From positions 558,001 to 622,000 of the forward strand of contig CADCSX010000025.1 in assembly GCA_902805475.1 (NCBI GenBank): a DNA stretch of 64,000 nt, given 5' to 3'. The position numbers were made by a program, and so were the translations under genes. Shown here piece by piece: positions 22,479-34,591 of the stretch; position 1 is the stretch's first letter; every line of letters starts with the position of its first letter. Source of the stretch: Entonaema liquescens (lineage: Eukaryota > Ascomycota > Sordariomycetes > Xylariales > Xylariaceae). Under the pieces are notes generated by a model. That model saw only the letters and a list, made by a program, of their open reading frames with translations. It was not told the origin of the DNA and did not search any database.

Positions 22479-25159
22479 CTACAGCTCGTCTTTCTCCCTC
22501 TGCGGGGCACTTCCGCCCGTAGACCAGGAGCTCAGATCATCCAGAGCCATGATCTTCACGACGAGACTGGTCCAGCCCGTGAAGTGCTGCGTGCGCTGGC
22601 CCTTGCCGGTCTCCGGGTTATACTGTTCCCAGGCGAAGCCCGTTTCCTCCCAGCTCTGGTACACCGTCTCAACGATGTTCTCGCGCAGCTTGGCGTATAG
22701 GGTCTTGGCCTTGGCGGCGAAGGGACCGTCTTGGGTGGCGTAGTTCTAGGAATGAAATAGTTAGTAGTGCATTGGGATTTATATATAGAATGGGAAGGGC
22801 AGGGAGTAGGTGAGGGTAGTCAATGAGTACGGGAGAGGGGAAAGGGAGATAACTAATGGCTTAACTTACCCGGAGTTGCACGATAGCAAGATAGTTAATA
22901 TTAATCCACACAGGGCTACGCCAGTAGTTCTCATCTGTGCCGTAGAACTCGGATTTCTTGCTCAAGCTCCTAATTCCGTGGGGGCTGAATAGCTCCTCCT
23001 CGTCACCTAAAAGGTCGAGGAGCTTGCCAAGTTTGGGGTCGTCCGGCTGGAGGAGGCCTAGTAGGAAAGGGAACAGGGAAATATAGCCCTTGTGACAGAC
23101 TAGAGTGTGCTCCTCGAACTCGTCGATCGTAGCGTCGCAGAAGCAGCCATCGGACTCAGACCAGTGTAAGTCTACGAGGTTGTGCGATATGCCGTCGATT
23201 ACCTTGTTGTATTCCTCAACGTCCTCGGGGAGGCCGACGAAGTCCGCGATCTTCGTTAGAACCCTAGCTGTCATGCCTATCCAGGACATCAAGTCCACGT
23301 GCAACTCGCCGGGGTGTGGGGGTTGCGGTCGGGGATAGTCGTCCAATCCACTTGTCAGTACATGTTGCACCGATCGACCACGCCAACGGTAGGCCTCTTT
23401 CCTAGAATACGCCTGTCGGTCGTACGATTTGATATCGCCAAATTGGGTCCTCTTGAACCATAAAAACTGGCGCCGTAGAAGGGGGTATAGACTGCGAAGG
23501 TACTCAATACCCAAAGAAGGGTTATCAACGTGAGCACTTTCTAGAACGGTGTCTGGTGTGAGGTGTTCCTTCTCACCCACGTGCTGGCTACCGTTTGTCT
23601 TTTGTAGCCTCTCGGTGAAAGCTTCGAGAACTAAGTATAACGTCGGAGGATTGGCGTAGTGCGGATATTGAACTTGAAACTCGGGAGGCACCTTGCTTCG
23701 GGCCTCTTCGCCGAGGATTTGCTCTCGTGCAATCCAGCCGTCCTCATCCATTAGATTATACCAGCTCTTCACAATCTCGAGGGTAAGGTCAATATCCCAG
23801 TCAGCGATGGGGATAAGATGGAAGCCCTCATCCCATAGAAATCCACGAGGGAAGAAGGGTCGTGATGGAATGCTGGAAAAGAGCTCGTACGGGCCCTCGA
23901 GCTGCTCTTGCTTACGGCCACGGGCTTCCGCGGTCTCTTCCCAGAACCCTTCGTTTTCCTCGTCGTACTCGGGAGCGTACGAGCGATCAACGACATGTTT
24001 TCCGTAGAAGTACCCTATGCCTCCGGCAAGGTTGGAAAGCATACTTCGTCCAAATTTGCGGTACTTGTCAGCATTGAACGGAGCCTGAGGTGCAAAGACG
24101 TCGACAAAACGCTCGTTGAAGGACTCGGTCGTTGACTTGATTTCCCGAGTTAAATCCTCGCTTGTAATGTCCTTACCGGCTGAACCGCTAGAGAATAGGA
24201 TATCAAACTCGAAAGCTCCCTCGAATACCTTCTGGACAAGGTGAAAATTTCCAGGGTTCGGCTTGTTTGGGAGTTGGTAAACCTGCCAGGGAGGCGGTGC
24301 ATTCTCAGCTCCATATTCCTGTATGATCTCGTCCACGCCAGCCTTGAGTTGCTGGAACAGAATCTGCTTGGCCTGCCACAAGTGCTCCTCGGGTACAGTT
24401 AACGACTGTACTACCGTCTTGGTAAGGTCTCTCTTGCTAGATATAGCGTGGTTGCTGTTGGGATGATCGCCCGTGCCCTTAGTCACGACTAGCTTATAGT
24501 CACCCAGAACCGCGGACTTGCCAACGAAAGACACATCGCCATCGAATCCAAGCTGGTCGCCTTCGCTGTTAATCTCAAGCATTTCGCCTAGAGCCTCCGA
24601 GGCAACATAAAACAAGACCGTAGTCTGGAGGCCAGGGGGTGCATCATCCCGGGGCTCGCCTTTGATTCGGGCCGCCCAGCTTCCGCCATGAGTGCCAATG
24701 GGGATCTTGACAAACTCAGTGGTGATGTCGATCTTGTTTCCAGCATCATGAATATGCTGTACACCGCCTCTCCGAGTATCATACTCATCCCATCCATAAC
24801 CAGCCATTCCCTCGTGTTGCTCACACGTGTAGCGGAAGCCTAAAACCATCAAGTTAATTATTCTGTCTATAGCTTCTACCTTGGTATACCGCAGGTTTAT
24901 AGAGCTTACTATTTTGGACCTCGACATAGTTATCAACTTTTGCCCATAAGAGACCAGTGGCCAGACTCTTGGGTATCCTAGGGCGGACTCCAAAATACAA
25001 GTTTGGACGATAAGGACCCCATAAGAGGCTCTGGTTATTCAAGCGGCCAATTTCGGCATTGAGAATCCCCTCGCCTTCCGCTTGACATAGCGCCAACGGA
25101 GCGAATAACGGCACTACCAGAAATGACAGCACAGCTGTCAATTGACTTGAGAGGATCAT
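22479..25159 (-). CDS. CWH41: ER mannosyl-oligosaccharide glucosidase I (GH63)
   Basis: This enzyme removes the outermost glucose from Glc3Man9GlcNAc2 on new N-glycoproteins in the ER. Three exons, 25159-24910, 24839-22870 and 22745-22479, give 828 residues. The ATG at 25159 starts a typical signal sequence (MILSSQLTAVLSFLVVPLF...CQA), and the open frame further upstream has no ATG. GH63 landmarks are present: LWGPYRPNLYFGVRP, GYGWDEYD, FFPRGFLWDEGFH with its catalytic acid region, and ENYWRSPVWININYLAI just before the last intron. The C-terminus ends EKDEL, an ER-retrieval tetrapeptide. The combination of signal peptide and KDEL suggests a soluble luminal enzyme rather than the type II membrane protein described in yeast and mammals. 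An uncleaved signal anchor cannot be excluded. Confidence 0.95.
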
Positions 25160-26144
25160 GACGGCATCGAATAAAGCTATCCTTTCCCTATTTTTGGAAA
25201 TTGTTGGAAAGAAGCAATTGGCGAAGGTGCCGGTATTTCTAGAGCGGGCCCGGGCTTTTGGGAAAGCTTCAAAAAGTGAACACGGTTTTGGATTTTTGGT
25301 GCGGGAAGCTTTCCAAAAAGTTGATTTGACGTCAGGGTCCACCCCGGCTTTCTTTACCGTTTAGCGGTCAGGTACCGCAGTACGTACCTGATAGGTACGG
25401 ACGCCAAGACACACCACCAAAGACTGTCTTGGCGTCCAGCCTCACGGATAACCTTATTCGCATCTACTTAATGCCAAGAAAAGGGGAATCCCCATATGCA
25501 GGTACTTAGGTACTATCAAGAAAACACCATCAGCAAAAGGATCAAATGCTATCTGACAAATATTCTCTAGGCGAAACACAAAACAGTTTTATCTAGGTAG
25601 TTGTTTCTATCCTCATGACCCTTTTTACTGATTTATAGCAGTTTTTAATCAAGTAATCCCACCTATGAGCAAATTAGTAACTTCTCACTTTACCAGCTTG
25701 GAATAAACCACTACATAGCCGTGCCATTCAAACAACCATCTCTCACATAAAATTAGACGAGTCTCGACTATGATAGACACTTTTCCGCAAAGCTTAGAAA
25801 TCAGGATCTATGGAGATTGTTTACCAATAGCTCAACCGCATAAAACGAATGTGTCACTATCATGAATCTTGGCACCTCGACTTTTTTGAGCCTAAATATG
25901 GCTTCGTTTTATTTTAGTATCTAACGAGTGACATGTTGCTATTCCTGCTCGAGAGCAGAACTAGCTAGTAGTAACCAGTTGATAGAAAGAGAAGAGAACC
26001 CAAGAAGAAAACCCATCCATGCTATGCCGTACCATGCTTAAACCCCAGCCCCAATGTGCCGAGCGTAATCCGTATACCTAATCCAATGTTACATGTATAT
26101 AATACATAAGTACTCTTACAAAGATATCATACACCATCATCCAT
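25160..26144. other. Intergenic region
   Basis: No gene is seen. Several GGTACC/GTACCT motifs (25370-25400, 25500-25514) and inverted CCAAGAC/GTCTTGG arms near 25405-25435 are present. It includes the glucosidase I promoter and the 3' flank of the secreted-protein gene. Confidence 0.45.
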
Positions 26145-26850
26145 TTAGCCCAGGTGGACTTCCATGGTGGGGCGGGTCGGGCCATCCTCGATCTTGATCT
26201 CCTTGATCTCACCGGCGTTGTAGTCGCTGTGGTAGCTGCTAGCGATCTTGCCGAAGGGGGTGCCAGCGAGGCTGTCAAAGACCTCCTTCTCCTTGCCGTC
26301 GTCGCTGCTCTTGACGGTGAACTCGTCGTTGCCCTTGTCGAGTTTCTCGTACGCGGCCTTGATGGCGGCGTTTGTGGACTTCTCTACGACGACCTCGAAG
26401 CGGACCTTCTCGATCTCATTGGGCTGTAGGTTGCCCTTCTTCGAGTACACGTACATGGCGATGTCGCGGAGCTTGGCTCGGTTGGGAGTCTTGTCCTCGT
26501 CGTTGTTGGCGTCCAAGATGGCGAGTAGCTTGTTGCCGGTCTCGACTCGGATCAGGTCAAGAGTGCCAGAGTAGTGCTCAGTGGTGACCTTGTAGGTCTT
26601 CTTCCTCGGGAAACCAGTGCCATCGTCCACCTTGTATCCCTGCTTGGTGATATCAGGAACGTCCTTAGCCCTGGCTGCTAGTGCGTCGGAGCGCTGTAAA
26701 TTTAATGTAAGTAAGATTCAAGATGGAGGACAGTAGGAGTCAACTTACCTCTTCAACTGCGTTGGAAGTCGGGGCACCCAGTACACCAGGGAAGATGTTG
26801 CCGAGGCCGAGAAGGGCGAAGGTGGCAGCTTTGAAGAAGGAGGTGCGCAT
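26145..26850 (-). CDS. Cysteine-free small secreted protein, unknown function
   Basis: Two exons, 26850-26749 and 26693-26145 (GTAAGT...ACAG intron, phase 0), give 216 residues. The first ~26 residues (MRTSFFKAATFALLGLGNIF, ending GVLGA) form a clear signal peptide with an Ala-X-Ala-like cleavage region. A short propeptide-like segment containing EERSDALAARAK follows and holds single basic sites. The mature part is Lys/Asp/Glu-rich, has alternating beta-like segments (KTYKVTTEHYSG, VRFEVVVEKS) and contains no cysteine. This is unusual for a secreted fungal protein of this size. I do not recognise a family. A TATA box about 150 bases upstream and a CT-rich leader suggest strong or regulated expression. 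It could be a cell-wall-associated or effector-like protein; this is inference. Confidence 0.82.
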
Positions 26851-27005
26851 TTTGAATGTTTGTGAGTTGGAAAGTAGGTAGTTATAAGACTGAAGAGCTT
26901 TGTTGATGAGATTGAAGAACTAGAAGCTAGAAGGCTGGTGTAGAAGTGATGATGCTGATGATGATGGAGAGGAGAGACTGGAAAAAAAGTGAGCCTTTCG
27001 AGCCT

Positions 27006-27012
27006 TTATATA
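27006..27012 (-). promoter_or_regulatory. TATA box of the secreted-protein gene
   Basis: On the minus strand the sequence reads TATATAAAGG about 155 bases before the ATG at 26850. A pyrimidine-rich leader (many CTC/TTC and CAT runs) follows. Fungal TATA boxes normally lie 30-70 bases before the start site, which fits a leader of about 100 bases. Confidence 0.55.
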
Positions 27013-27879
27013 TTCATTTCTGTAAGTTCTGCCTCATCTCGATCATCTTTTGGATGCCATTTTCGTATCAGACCGTGCTTTTGGCGTCGGTACGTAGATA
27101 GTGAGCTTGCCATATTTTGACTATCTTTGTCGATGCCGATTCAGTGCTTGAGCTAGTTCTGGTAATAGGATCTAGATGGTAAGCATGCTCCATCTAATCA
27201 TCATCATATTCGATGTTGCCTGTAGCAATCGACTTGATACTACACGTAGGTGGTGAGCTTATCTAATATTGATCGTCATAACTAGTGCGGCGTTGGCTTA
27301 CGCTGCTGGAGCTGACTTTGTCAAAAGCTTCTAAGTGGCTGCTTGAAGAATTGGTACGGTTGTACCACAGCCACCAACGCACGGCAATTCATCCGCAGAG
27401 CCCTGCCAGCCCTGCGCAAGCGGCTGTTTTATTTAGAAAACTGATATCATATCACACCTCTACACAAGAAAACAACGCCAAGAGGATTCAAAGTACCCTG
27501 TTTCAGTTTGTCAAACTTTCTAATGGAATAACTGCTCCGGAGGCTACGTGCTTGATCACAAGACCTTGCGACTTTTCAAGTTATTGCACTTTGAACTTTT
27601 ACAATTGCAAAGTAAGTAGATTGCGAGACCGCTGAAGAGATCTACAGTCTGCTGAAATAAAAATATCAACTTCCCTCGTAAGGTAAACGTCATGGTGATT
27701 AAATATCACGATAGATTTTATGGATGGAATTTGATAAGGATCAAATTCAACCTTTTCAAAGCTCAAAGGAATCAATAGTGCGGCTGAACCTACCACTTAT
27801 GACGTATTAAGGCATAAATAAGAGCAGAATTACTCAAAGTCAGCGTTGTACCCGTCCCCAAACATCAATGTTGGGGCCG

Positions 27880-27902
27880 TGCTCGTGCTCGTGCTCGTGC
27901 CC
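27880..27902. repeat. (GTGCTC)n tandem repeat
   Basis: Nearly four copies of a 6-base unit upstream of the ankyrin gene. Confidence 0.75.
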
Positions 27903-27998
27903 GTCAGCATACTACGACACTTTTCATCTTCCCCCCGCAACTCGGACTGAATGCCGCATAGTGTTTGTCAGTCATAACCATCATAGTAATCGCTAGCC

Positions 27999-29549
27999 AT
28001 GCCCATTAATTTCAAATACCAACTTACAAATCTGGACCAAGATAATCAGCCAGACGAACAGAGTGTTCTGGTTCGCAACTCGCCTGTGAGAACGAATATG
28101 CATATACTCAACCTCCCAGTCGAGCTCATGCATATGATCCTGCTTGAGGCCATTGTCTCTCGTGGTATCCTGAGAGCTCTTAGGTTGAAACTTGTCTGCA
28201 GTTGGTCGGCCCCCTTTCCTCACTAAACTAGTGTTGCTAAGGATAAGTTAGGACAGTTTTATAACTGCTTCCAGCCTGCTCTGTTTCAGTCGCGACTTCT
28301 CGATGACTTCTTTATTATACCTCGCTATAATGACCTCGACTTCATGGAGTTGTGGTATATTCGGAAGCAGTATGGGGCCGTAGATTTGTGGTACTCTTAT
28401 CTCGTCTATCGCGTTCAGAATGAAAGTGATTCTAGCGCAGGGTGCTTCGCTGAAATACGGCACTTAGCAGAGAGTCTTTCTCGCCAAACGCAGGCAGGGT
28501 ATACGGAAACGATCAGCACCCTGTGTTGGCTCGCGTTGGAGCGATATGTAAGCACGCAAGGTTACGGAGAGGCCCGTGTGCACGATGGCGATAATCCAAA
28601 CCCAGGCCAGGATCTCTTAAGCGCAGCAGCTTACGTCGGTTGCGTCCCACTGGCTGAGCAGTTGCTTTCCGAGGGCCATTGTCCAACAGTGAACGGGCAC
28701 CTAATGCCTTCGCCCATGCAGCTCGCCGCATGGGCAGGCAATGCCGATATGTTAAATCTCTTTCAGGAACACTTACCAGATTTCGAGAATAGACCATTTG
28801 AACTCGACTCTTGGAGAGCTAAAACCGGACCTGGCTCTATAAAAGGGGCATCAATCCGCGGAGATATGGACATACTCCGTCTAGCAGTATATCCTCCTTC
28901 ACGAGCAACACCCGACAGCAAGGATTTTGCCGGCTGCCCATATGGCCATGTCGATCCATACTCTAAGCAGGGCAAAGACCTTCAATCCGCCCTTCTATGT
29001 GCCAAAACTCCGGAAACATTCAAGTATATTCAAGCGTTCTTTGAAGATTCCAAGTTAGACAACCGATACCTTTTGGTACGTTACGCCGAGCTAGGCAATG
29101 TGGACATGGTAAGATATCTTCTTGACCAAGGTGTTGATATCAACGGCGGAGAAAGGCTTAATTGCAATCCACTGTCCTGTGCGGCTCGGTACTCGCATGA
29201 AGAGGTGGTTGATCTGTTACTGGAGCGCGGTGCCGATCCTAACTATGACACATTGCAGCAGCGCGGCTCACCACTACGAGCCGCAGCCATGAGCGGGAGC
29301 ATTGAGATAGTGCGCAAGCTAATTAAAAGCGGCGCCAAGTTAGTCGGCAATGTCTGGTGGCCGCTATTTGAAGCTGTTTGGCTTGAGCATACTGCTATGG
29401 TGACGCTACTGCTAGACCTAAACATTGGTGATGCATATACTCGATCGCATGTATTAAAAAAGGCGTTGGATTTGGGTCTAGACTCAATGGCCCAGCTTCT
29501 GCAACAACGAGGCATAAGTCCCCCGTCATATGTTGACGAAGTTGAGTAA
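27999..29549 (+). CDS. F-box-like/ankyrin-repeat protein
   Basis: Two exons are proposed, 27999-28200 and 28252-29549. They are joined by a 51-base intron with an unusual donor (GTTGGT), an ACTAAAC-like branch site and a TTAG acceptor. The phase is A|GA and the product is 499 residues. The N-terminus carries an F-box-like stretch (HILNLPVELMHMILLEA, followed by RALRLKLVC). After the join the text runs QFYNCFQPALFQSRLLDD, which continues that domain type. The C-terminal half has four to five ankyrin repeats, for example MVRYLLDQGVDINGG, VVDLLLERGADPNYD and IVRKLIKSGAKL. In fungi such proteins often act as substrate adaptors, but the target here is unknown. If the intron call is wrong, the two open frames would be separate fragments. 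Confidence 0.75.
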
Positions 29550-29914
29550 GCGCATAGAATACGCGTATTGAAGTTGTACACAGATGGGAAGTTTCTGGGG
29601 TAGTGGGGTTGATGGTAGAGGTTACCTTTTGTACCTAAGTAGCCTCCCAAAACAATAACTCGTGATTACGTAATTATACGTACAACATCACGGCCCAATC
29701 AAAATACACAGCGCTTTGTATTAGGACTTCTTCTAATCATGACGACAACTGATTCTTTACGAAACAAACCAAAGTAAAACACAACCACAATATACCCGAA
29801 TATAACCCGAGCCTTCTTCCTTTGTAGATCATCGACAACGCCAACCAGGCTTTGCACCCTTCCCAATCCATAATTAAATTCTCATCTTGTAGATCAATCC
29901 TGCGGAGAAGAATC
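29550..29914. other. Intergenic region
   Basis: No gene is seen. It is the 3' flank of the ankyrin gene and the promoter/leader of the SNRNP27 gene. Confidence 0.5.
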
Positions 29915-30867
29915 ATGGCCGATCAATCTCGCCGGCGTCGAAACCGCCCGGATAGTAAGCAGATGTGGGACGAGTCCGAACGCCGCAACCGTCATGAACC
30001 AGATACGCGCGACAGGAGAGATGACCGCGGTCGCGATCGCGAAGATGGCCGTCGCGACAGAGACCGTCGCTATCGATCTAGATCGCGATCGCCCCGACAA
30101 GATCGCCGCGATAAGCACCGTGACCGTCGTGAGCCCGAAAGAGCTCGAGAACACCCTATTGTGTGGGCTAGAGAAGGCGATCATCATGATAGGAGAGGAA
30201 GGGATAGGGATAGGGATAGGGATAGTAGGGATAGGCGACGCGATAGGGATGAGGGCGCAACCAGAGGTATGTTTCGCGACTAGGTTTCAGAATATCTAGG
30301 AGGAGGGCTGACTAGAAAATAGGTTCGGGACGGGAACGAAGCCCACGACGCTCTGCATCACCCGCTCGAAGCCCACCCAGTAGGCTAGACCGCAATACAC
30401 ATTCACACAGCAACTCTCCGCTCCCCACTCGGCCGCGCCCCAACAATAGCAAACCCGACGCCGGCGCATCATCGCTGCAGTTCAAAGTTGGGTCTAGACA
30501 ACAGCAGCAGCAGCACGAAGAGCAAGCTTCCAGCCGTGATAATAGCAGTAGGAGCGCAACAGGGAGCAAGCATGACGCGCAGGAAGAATCAGAGGATAGT
30601 AGAAAGCGAAGAACCGAAACCCCGGATAGAGGAGACGCTATGGATGAAGACAAAGAGGATGATGACGATGATGTGGTGGTGGAAGAAGACGACGGCCTAA
30701 GTGCGATGCAGGCTATGATGGGCTTTGGGGGCTTCGGCACAACGAAGGGTACCCATATCCCAGGCAATAACGCCGGGGCAGTACGCAAGGAGAAGAAGAC
30801 TGAGTATCGCCAGTACATGAACCGCGTTGGTGGATTTAACCGACCTCTCAGCCCAACACGGCAGTAG
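29915..30867 (+). CDS. U4/U6.U5 tri-snRNP protein SNRNP27 (27 kDa) homologue
   Basis: Two exons, 29915-30266 and 30323-30867, flank a 56-base intron (GTATGT donor, GCTGAC branch site, ATAG acceptor). They give 298 residues. The N-terminal half is an RS/RD-rich domain, and part of it is encoded by a GGGATA-type DNA repeat (about 30199-30240). An Asp/Glu run (KEDDDDDVVVEEDD) precedes the diagnostic C-terminal block. That block begins AMQAMMGFGGFGTTKG, continues VRKEKKTEYRQYMNRVGGFN and ends RPLSPTRQ. It is the nearly invariant SNRNP27 signature and contacts the activating spliceosome near the U6 ACAGAGA box. The minus-strand open frame over the same region is a shadow. The ATG at 29915 is the start because it follows the leader directly and begins MADQSRRRR. 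Confidence 0.94.
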
Positions 30868-32390
30868 TCTAGGAGCAATAGGAAGAATTATTACGTGGAG
30901 AGGGGAGGTTTTACTCTACGGCAAGTGACATCATTACAGATACCAATTATAGAAGATTAATAAATTATGAGTAACTGTGGTTAGTTTATCTAGGTACTCT
31001 TAATTCGACATTCAGTCATAAATGCTATATGAAGAAGTCAAGTTTCATGTTAGAGCGTGGGCTTGTATTTGCTATACCCTATATACAATAAAGCCACTAA
31101 TTAAGACCATTCGTTCGTTTAATATCAGGTAATTGCGCTATTAGTTTCCGTTTCCAGTGGAATGTTTGGTTTAGTGTCGAAAATAATGTCCTGAGGCTCA
31201 ATATCACTCGTCTGAACTCTCTGCTTGATACCACCAGCGCACACGTCGAATAGAATGGCGAGTAGGTACCAGACACTATAGCTTCAATAGAAGAAACAAC
31301 AGGACCGTGTAGTCAATAGATGCCTGCTGAGCGCTGACCTGGCACGTCTTGCCGCGGCCCACGCCGTACGCTTGCGGGTCGTGTAGGCCTTGGTCTTAAA
31401 GAGAGGCTTGAGAACAGGAGAGAGAATAGTCCCGATTTTGTATCTCCGTTTTGATATAGCATCGCTAGAAGGGATAAATATTTTGGGCCCCCGGCGAGAA
31501 CGATCCGCGATGTCTTCGTTCTGATCTTCCAGAGCCAGCCAGGGGAACGCACCACAAGATAGCCTTTCTGCTTCTCTCGCAGAGCCTGTCGATGGGGCGT
31601 TAAGAATGCGCCGATTTAATAGTAATAGTAATAATAGTAGAAGCAGTAGTTTGAATAACTGCAATGGCGTCTGAATTTGTTAGTTCGGCAATCACATGTC
31701 TGTCAAGAAAGTACTGACTCACTTTGCATTATAGAAATAGGGGGAAGGCCCAGACCAACAATTATTTAGTCCTCCGTGTTGTGTGGTTGACGAGGTGCGG
31801 GCATCATCAAAAGGTCACCGGAGAGAGCCCCCGGGCGCCTACGTCTCACGGGGGGAATGGGACTTTGCTTGTACAATCTTTTGAGTGTTGTGTTGCAATA
31901 GGCAAAATTTCCGTTATGATGATAGAATTCGCGAATAATAGCAAGTCGCCTTGAGTGATAGTTAAATAGGTTAGGTAATATTCCTTATATCTTTTGACAC
32001 AGAGGCAGCACCGCCAACAGTATCGTAGCAGCGCACTCATCCCCCCAGCAGCGCTGATTGGTGTGACAATCAGGCACGTCACGATGTGAATCATAAATCA
32101 CAATCAAGAATTCACCTGTGATTGGCATAGAAAGAACTGTTTATGAGGTTGCATTCATTGTCCTGCTGGTGAGAAGGCAGGGTTTTGCAGTTGAGGGATA
32201 GAGACAGGAGTCACGGGAGCCGGAGCTACCACTCAGAGACAGCCACAAGGCCATAGTTCTCCTTCTCAAGAATAGAACTGCTGCATATCCTCCCAGGCAC
32301 CAAAATCCTCTATGCTATGTCAGTCAAGCTATACTCCCCCAAAGACAGAATGCATACATCTGACTACTCACCTCCAATGAAAGAAACTGC
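30868..32390. other. Intergenic region, no confident gene
   Basis: An ACT/ATT trinucleotide-rich stretch at 31618-31650 creates a poly-Leu open frame on the minus strand (31284-31664), which I do not accept as a gene. Nothing else here is recognisable. A non-coding transcript cannot be excluded. Confidence 0.35.
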
Positions 32391-32918
32391 TTAAGCCCAG
32401 CGTGAAGCTGCCAGACCCTTAAGACCATACTTCTTCATGTCCTCCTCGAACTCCTTCTTGTCAACGTTAAGACGAAGCTTGTCGAACGTCTCTACGACGG
32501 ACTCTTGTGTCGCGTTGTCTGTCTTGCGGCAGCCTGCAGCTTCTTCTTTCTCGGGTGCAACGTCCACAGCGCCTCCAGCAATGGGTGCAAGGACACTCTT
32601 CTCCTTCTCCTTCTCCATTTCCTTCCTGCATTTAGGGCATAAGGTGTCTGAAAGGCGGGTCTCGATAGGCGGGGGTGTCTCCTTCTGAAGCTTCTTCTTG
32701 CTGTATCTGTTCTTCCGATACTTCTTCTTTGGGGCCTGAGCTGTCCAATGCTTAGATGGCTGAGTCGACCCGCCGTCCACCTTAGCCGCCACCGCGGCCG
32801 GGGCTGGTGCGACAGCGGGAGCAGCGACCACTAGTGCAGCGGCGCTGGCACCAGCAATAGTTGCGTCTGTAGTGACGCCGGTGGTGAGGTCTGTCTTCGC
32901 CTTTTTCTGTACCGACAT
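32391..32918 (-). CDS. Small Ala/Lys-rich conserved-looking protein, CxxC, C-terminal RWA
   Basis: A single exon of 175 residues. The first ~50 residues are Ala/Val/Pro-rich and disordered. A strongly basic block follows (APKKKYRKNRYSKKKLQ), which could be a nuclear signal or RNA-binding patch. A single CPKC pair sits near residue 95, and a helical acidic/basic tail (FDKLRLNVDKKEFEEDMKK) ends GLKGLAASRWA. I do not recognise the family. No signal peptide or membrane segment is present. The same C-terminal tripeptide RWA ends the protein encoded at 38516-39165, 6 kb away. Codon pattern and sequence organisation look coding, but the function is unknown. Confidence 0.7.
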   Translation of the reverse strand: MSVQKKAKTDLTTGVTTDATIAGASAAALVVAAPAVAPAPAAVAAKVDGGSTQPSKHWTAQAPKKKYRKNRYSKKKLQKETPPPIETRLSDTLCPKCRKEMEKEKEKSVLAPIAGGAVDVAPEKEEAAGCRKTDNATQESVVETFDKLRLNVDKKEFEEDMKKYGLKGLAASRWA

Positions 32919-34591
32919 CTTGAATCAGTCGTAGCGAAATTCTTTAAACAATGACTGTGTGTGAAAGAGTGTCTCGAAAAGATATAGTTTAGGAGTAACG
33001 CGCGCCGACGAGCAGCTCAGGTTGAGCAGCTGCTGGGTCAACAGTTGATAAAAGGATGGATGGTTGAAAAATATTTAAAGAATATTGGATGTAATTGAGG
33101 AGTGAATAAGTTAAAGTGTGAAAGAGGTTGATGGGGTTTGACTAACTTCTCTGTAAAGGTTGGGTGCCCCTAAACATTGAAGTTGTGGAAGGTCAAAGCT
33201 TTGTGAAAGATATTGGAAAGTTGTTGGGAAGTGAAAGGATCAATTCCAGAGAATGGGGAGGGGCGGCGTGTTTAAATAAAAATTTGAAAGCGGTAACTCG
33301 AGCGGTAGGTCGAGCGGTAGGTAGAGCGGTGGCGACAGTGCCGGGCAGAAACCATCTCCTCGGCGACGGTCACCTGTCACGCAGTCTGAACAACTAACTT
33401 CGGTTGCTGCCTGACGTGGTGACTTATGTTCTGTCACCACAGTAACTCTGATAACTGATGGCCTGAATCAGGTGGTCCATGTTAACTACCCAGGTATTTA
33501 TGAATCTAACTCTGCACGCATCCTTAGGCAACGCCTTGCGCCAGAGCCTGAGTAGAAATTAAAGCCACGGGGATGGACTGATGTTCAACTTTAGTCCGCC
33601 ATACCAAAATATAACACTGTCTGCTATCATTCAGCAAAGTTGGAAAAAGTTGATGACTGTCACGTAATGACTCTTGCTAATAACTCTTGCTACCTATCTA
33701 ATGTCACGACACCGCTTTATGTACTTAATCTAGACTCTACATTTCTTAGACTTACAGCGTGTTAACACTCTAGGAATCATGATGTACAAACACATTAGAT
33801 TAAGGTCAAAAATAGTTAAGTTGATGATGAGCTAAACGGTGGTTATTACTTCTGGACCTAGTAGCTGTGTAGATATCCCTAATTAATAAACTAATGAAGC
33901 ACGAAGTAGAAATCTAATTTTTGTGATGAAAAAGGAGGCCAATATTATCTTAATTCTTGCATCCTGAAAACCCTTAGAGTAAAATGTGTTTGACTTTGAG
34001 GTCTACACCAGTTACTCCATCAACAACAAGATAGCAATATCTCTAGAATATTAGTTACTCTGCCCCTGAATCCCAAGGCGGTTCTGTTACATGTTGTAGC
34101 ATCTGAGCGACCTCGTTATATCAACCTTGTTATATCAACCTAACATGCAGACATATATCTAAGCCAAAAATACTGCGGGGTTTCTTTTCCCAACAACCAG
34201 AAACCTGCCATGAAAATGCTAAAATTCAGTCTCTGGGGTAACGTGCGTACTGCTAGGCCAGAAACGAAATAGAAATTTAATTATGATCCAACACAAACCA
34301 GCTACATTTATAATTGTTCTGGAGGGTTCAGAAACCTTCCAAGGACCCCATACAAGCAAGTATCATCTTCCGTAGCGGCTATGAACATGTAGAGAAGGGG
34401 TTGGTTGGTAAGACATATATCCCTAGGTATTATAAACATTCTCAACTCTGATCCCAATGTAGCAGTCACTCACTACGCAACTCATAGATCCAAACTTAGC
34501 TGTTGCGTTATACCATTTTTAAGTTTGTAGGCTTGTAGAGTGCCGCTTGAGGGCTATACATAAGGCTACCCCCCTGCTGTAACTAACGATT
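32919..34591. other. Long AT-rich intergenic region
   Basis: It contains the promoter of the preceding minus-strand gene; near 33296-33330 a short CGAGCGGTAGGT-type repeat occurs (about three copies). From about 33600 to 34590 the DNA is AT-rich with no open frame worth noting. Confidence 0.45.

Larger units (their letters stand above)
26851..27998. other. Intergenic region
   Basis: It contains the promoter of the secreted-protein gene and, past 27300, DNA with no recognised gene. The open frame at 27285-27635 shows no family resemblance. A (GTGCTC)n repeat lies at 27880-27902, just before the ankyrin gene. Confidence 0.45.

Noticed and set aside
27285..27635. 116-codon open frame
   Set aside because: No family resemblance, no promoter signal, and cysteine/serine composition like random DNA.
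30199..30240. Telomere-like GGGATA repeats
   Set aside because: They encode the Arg/Asp run of SNRNP27 and do not match TTAGGG.
31284..31664. 126-codon minus-strand open frame with poly-Leu start
   Set aside because: The Leu run comes from a trinucleotide repeat, and the rest lacks recognisable features.
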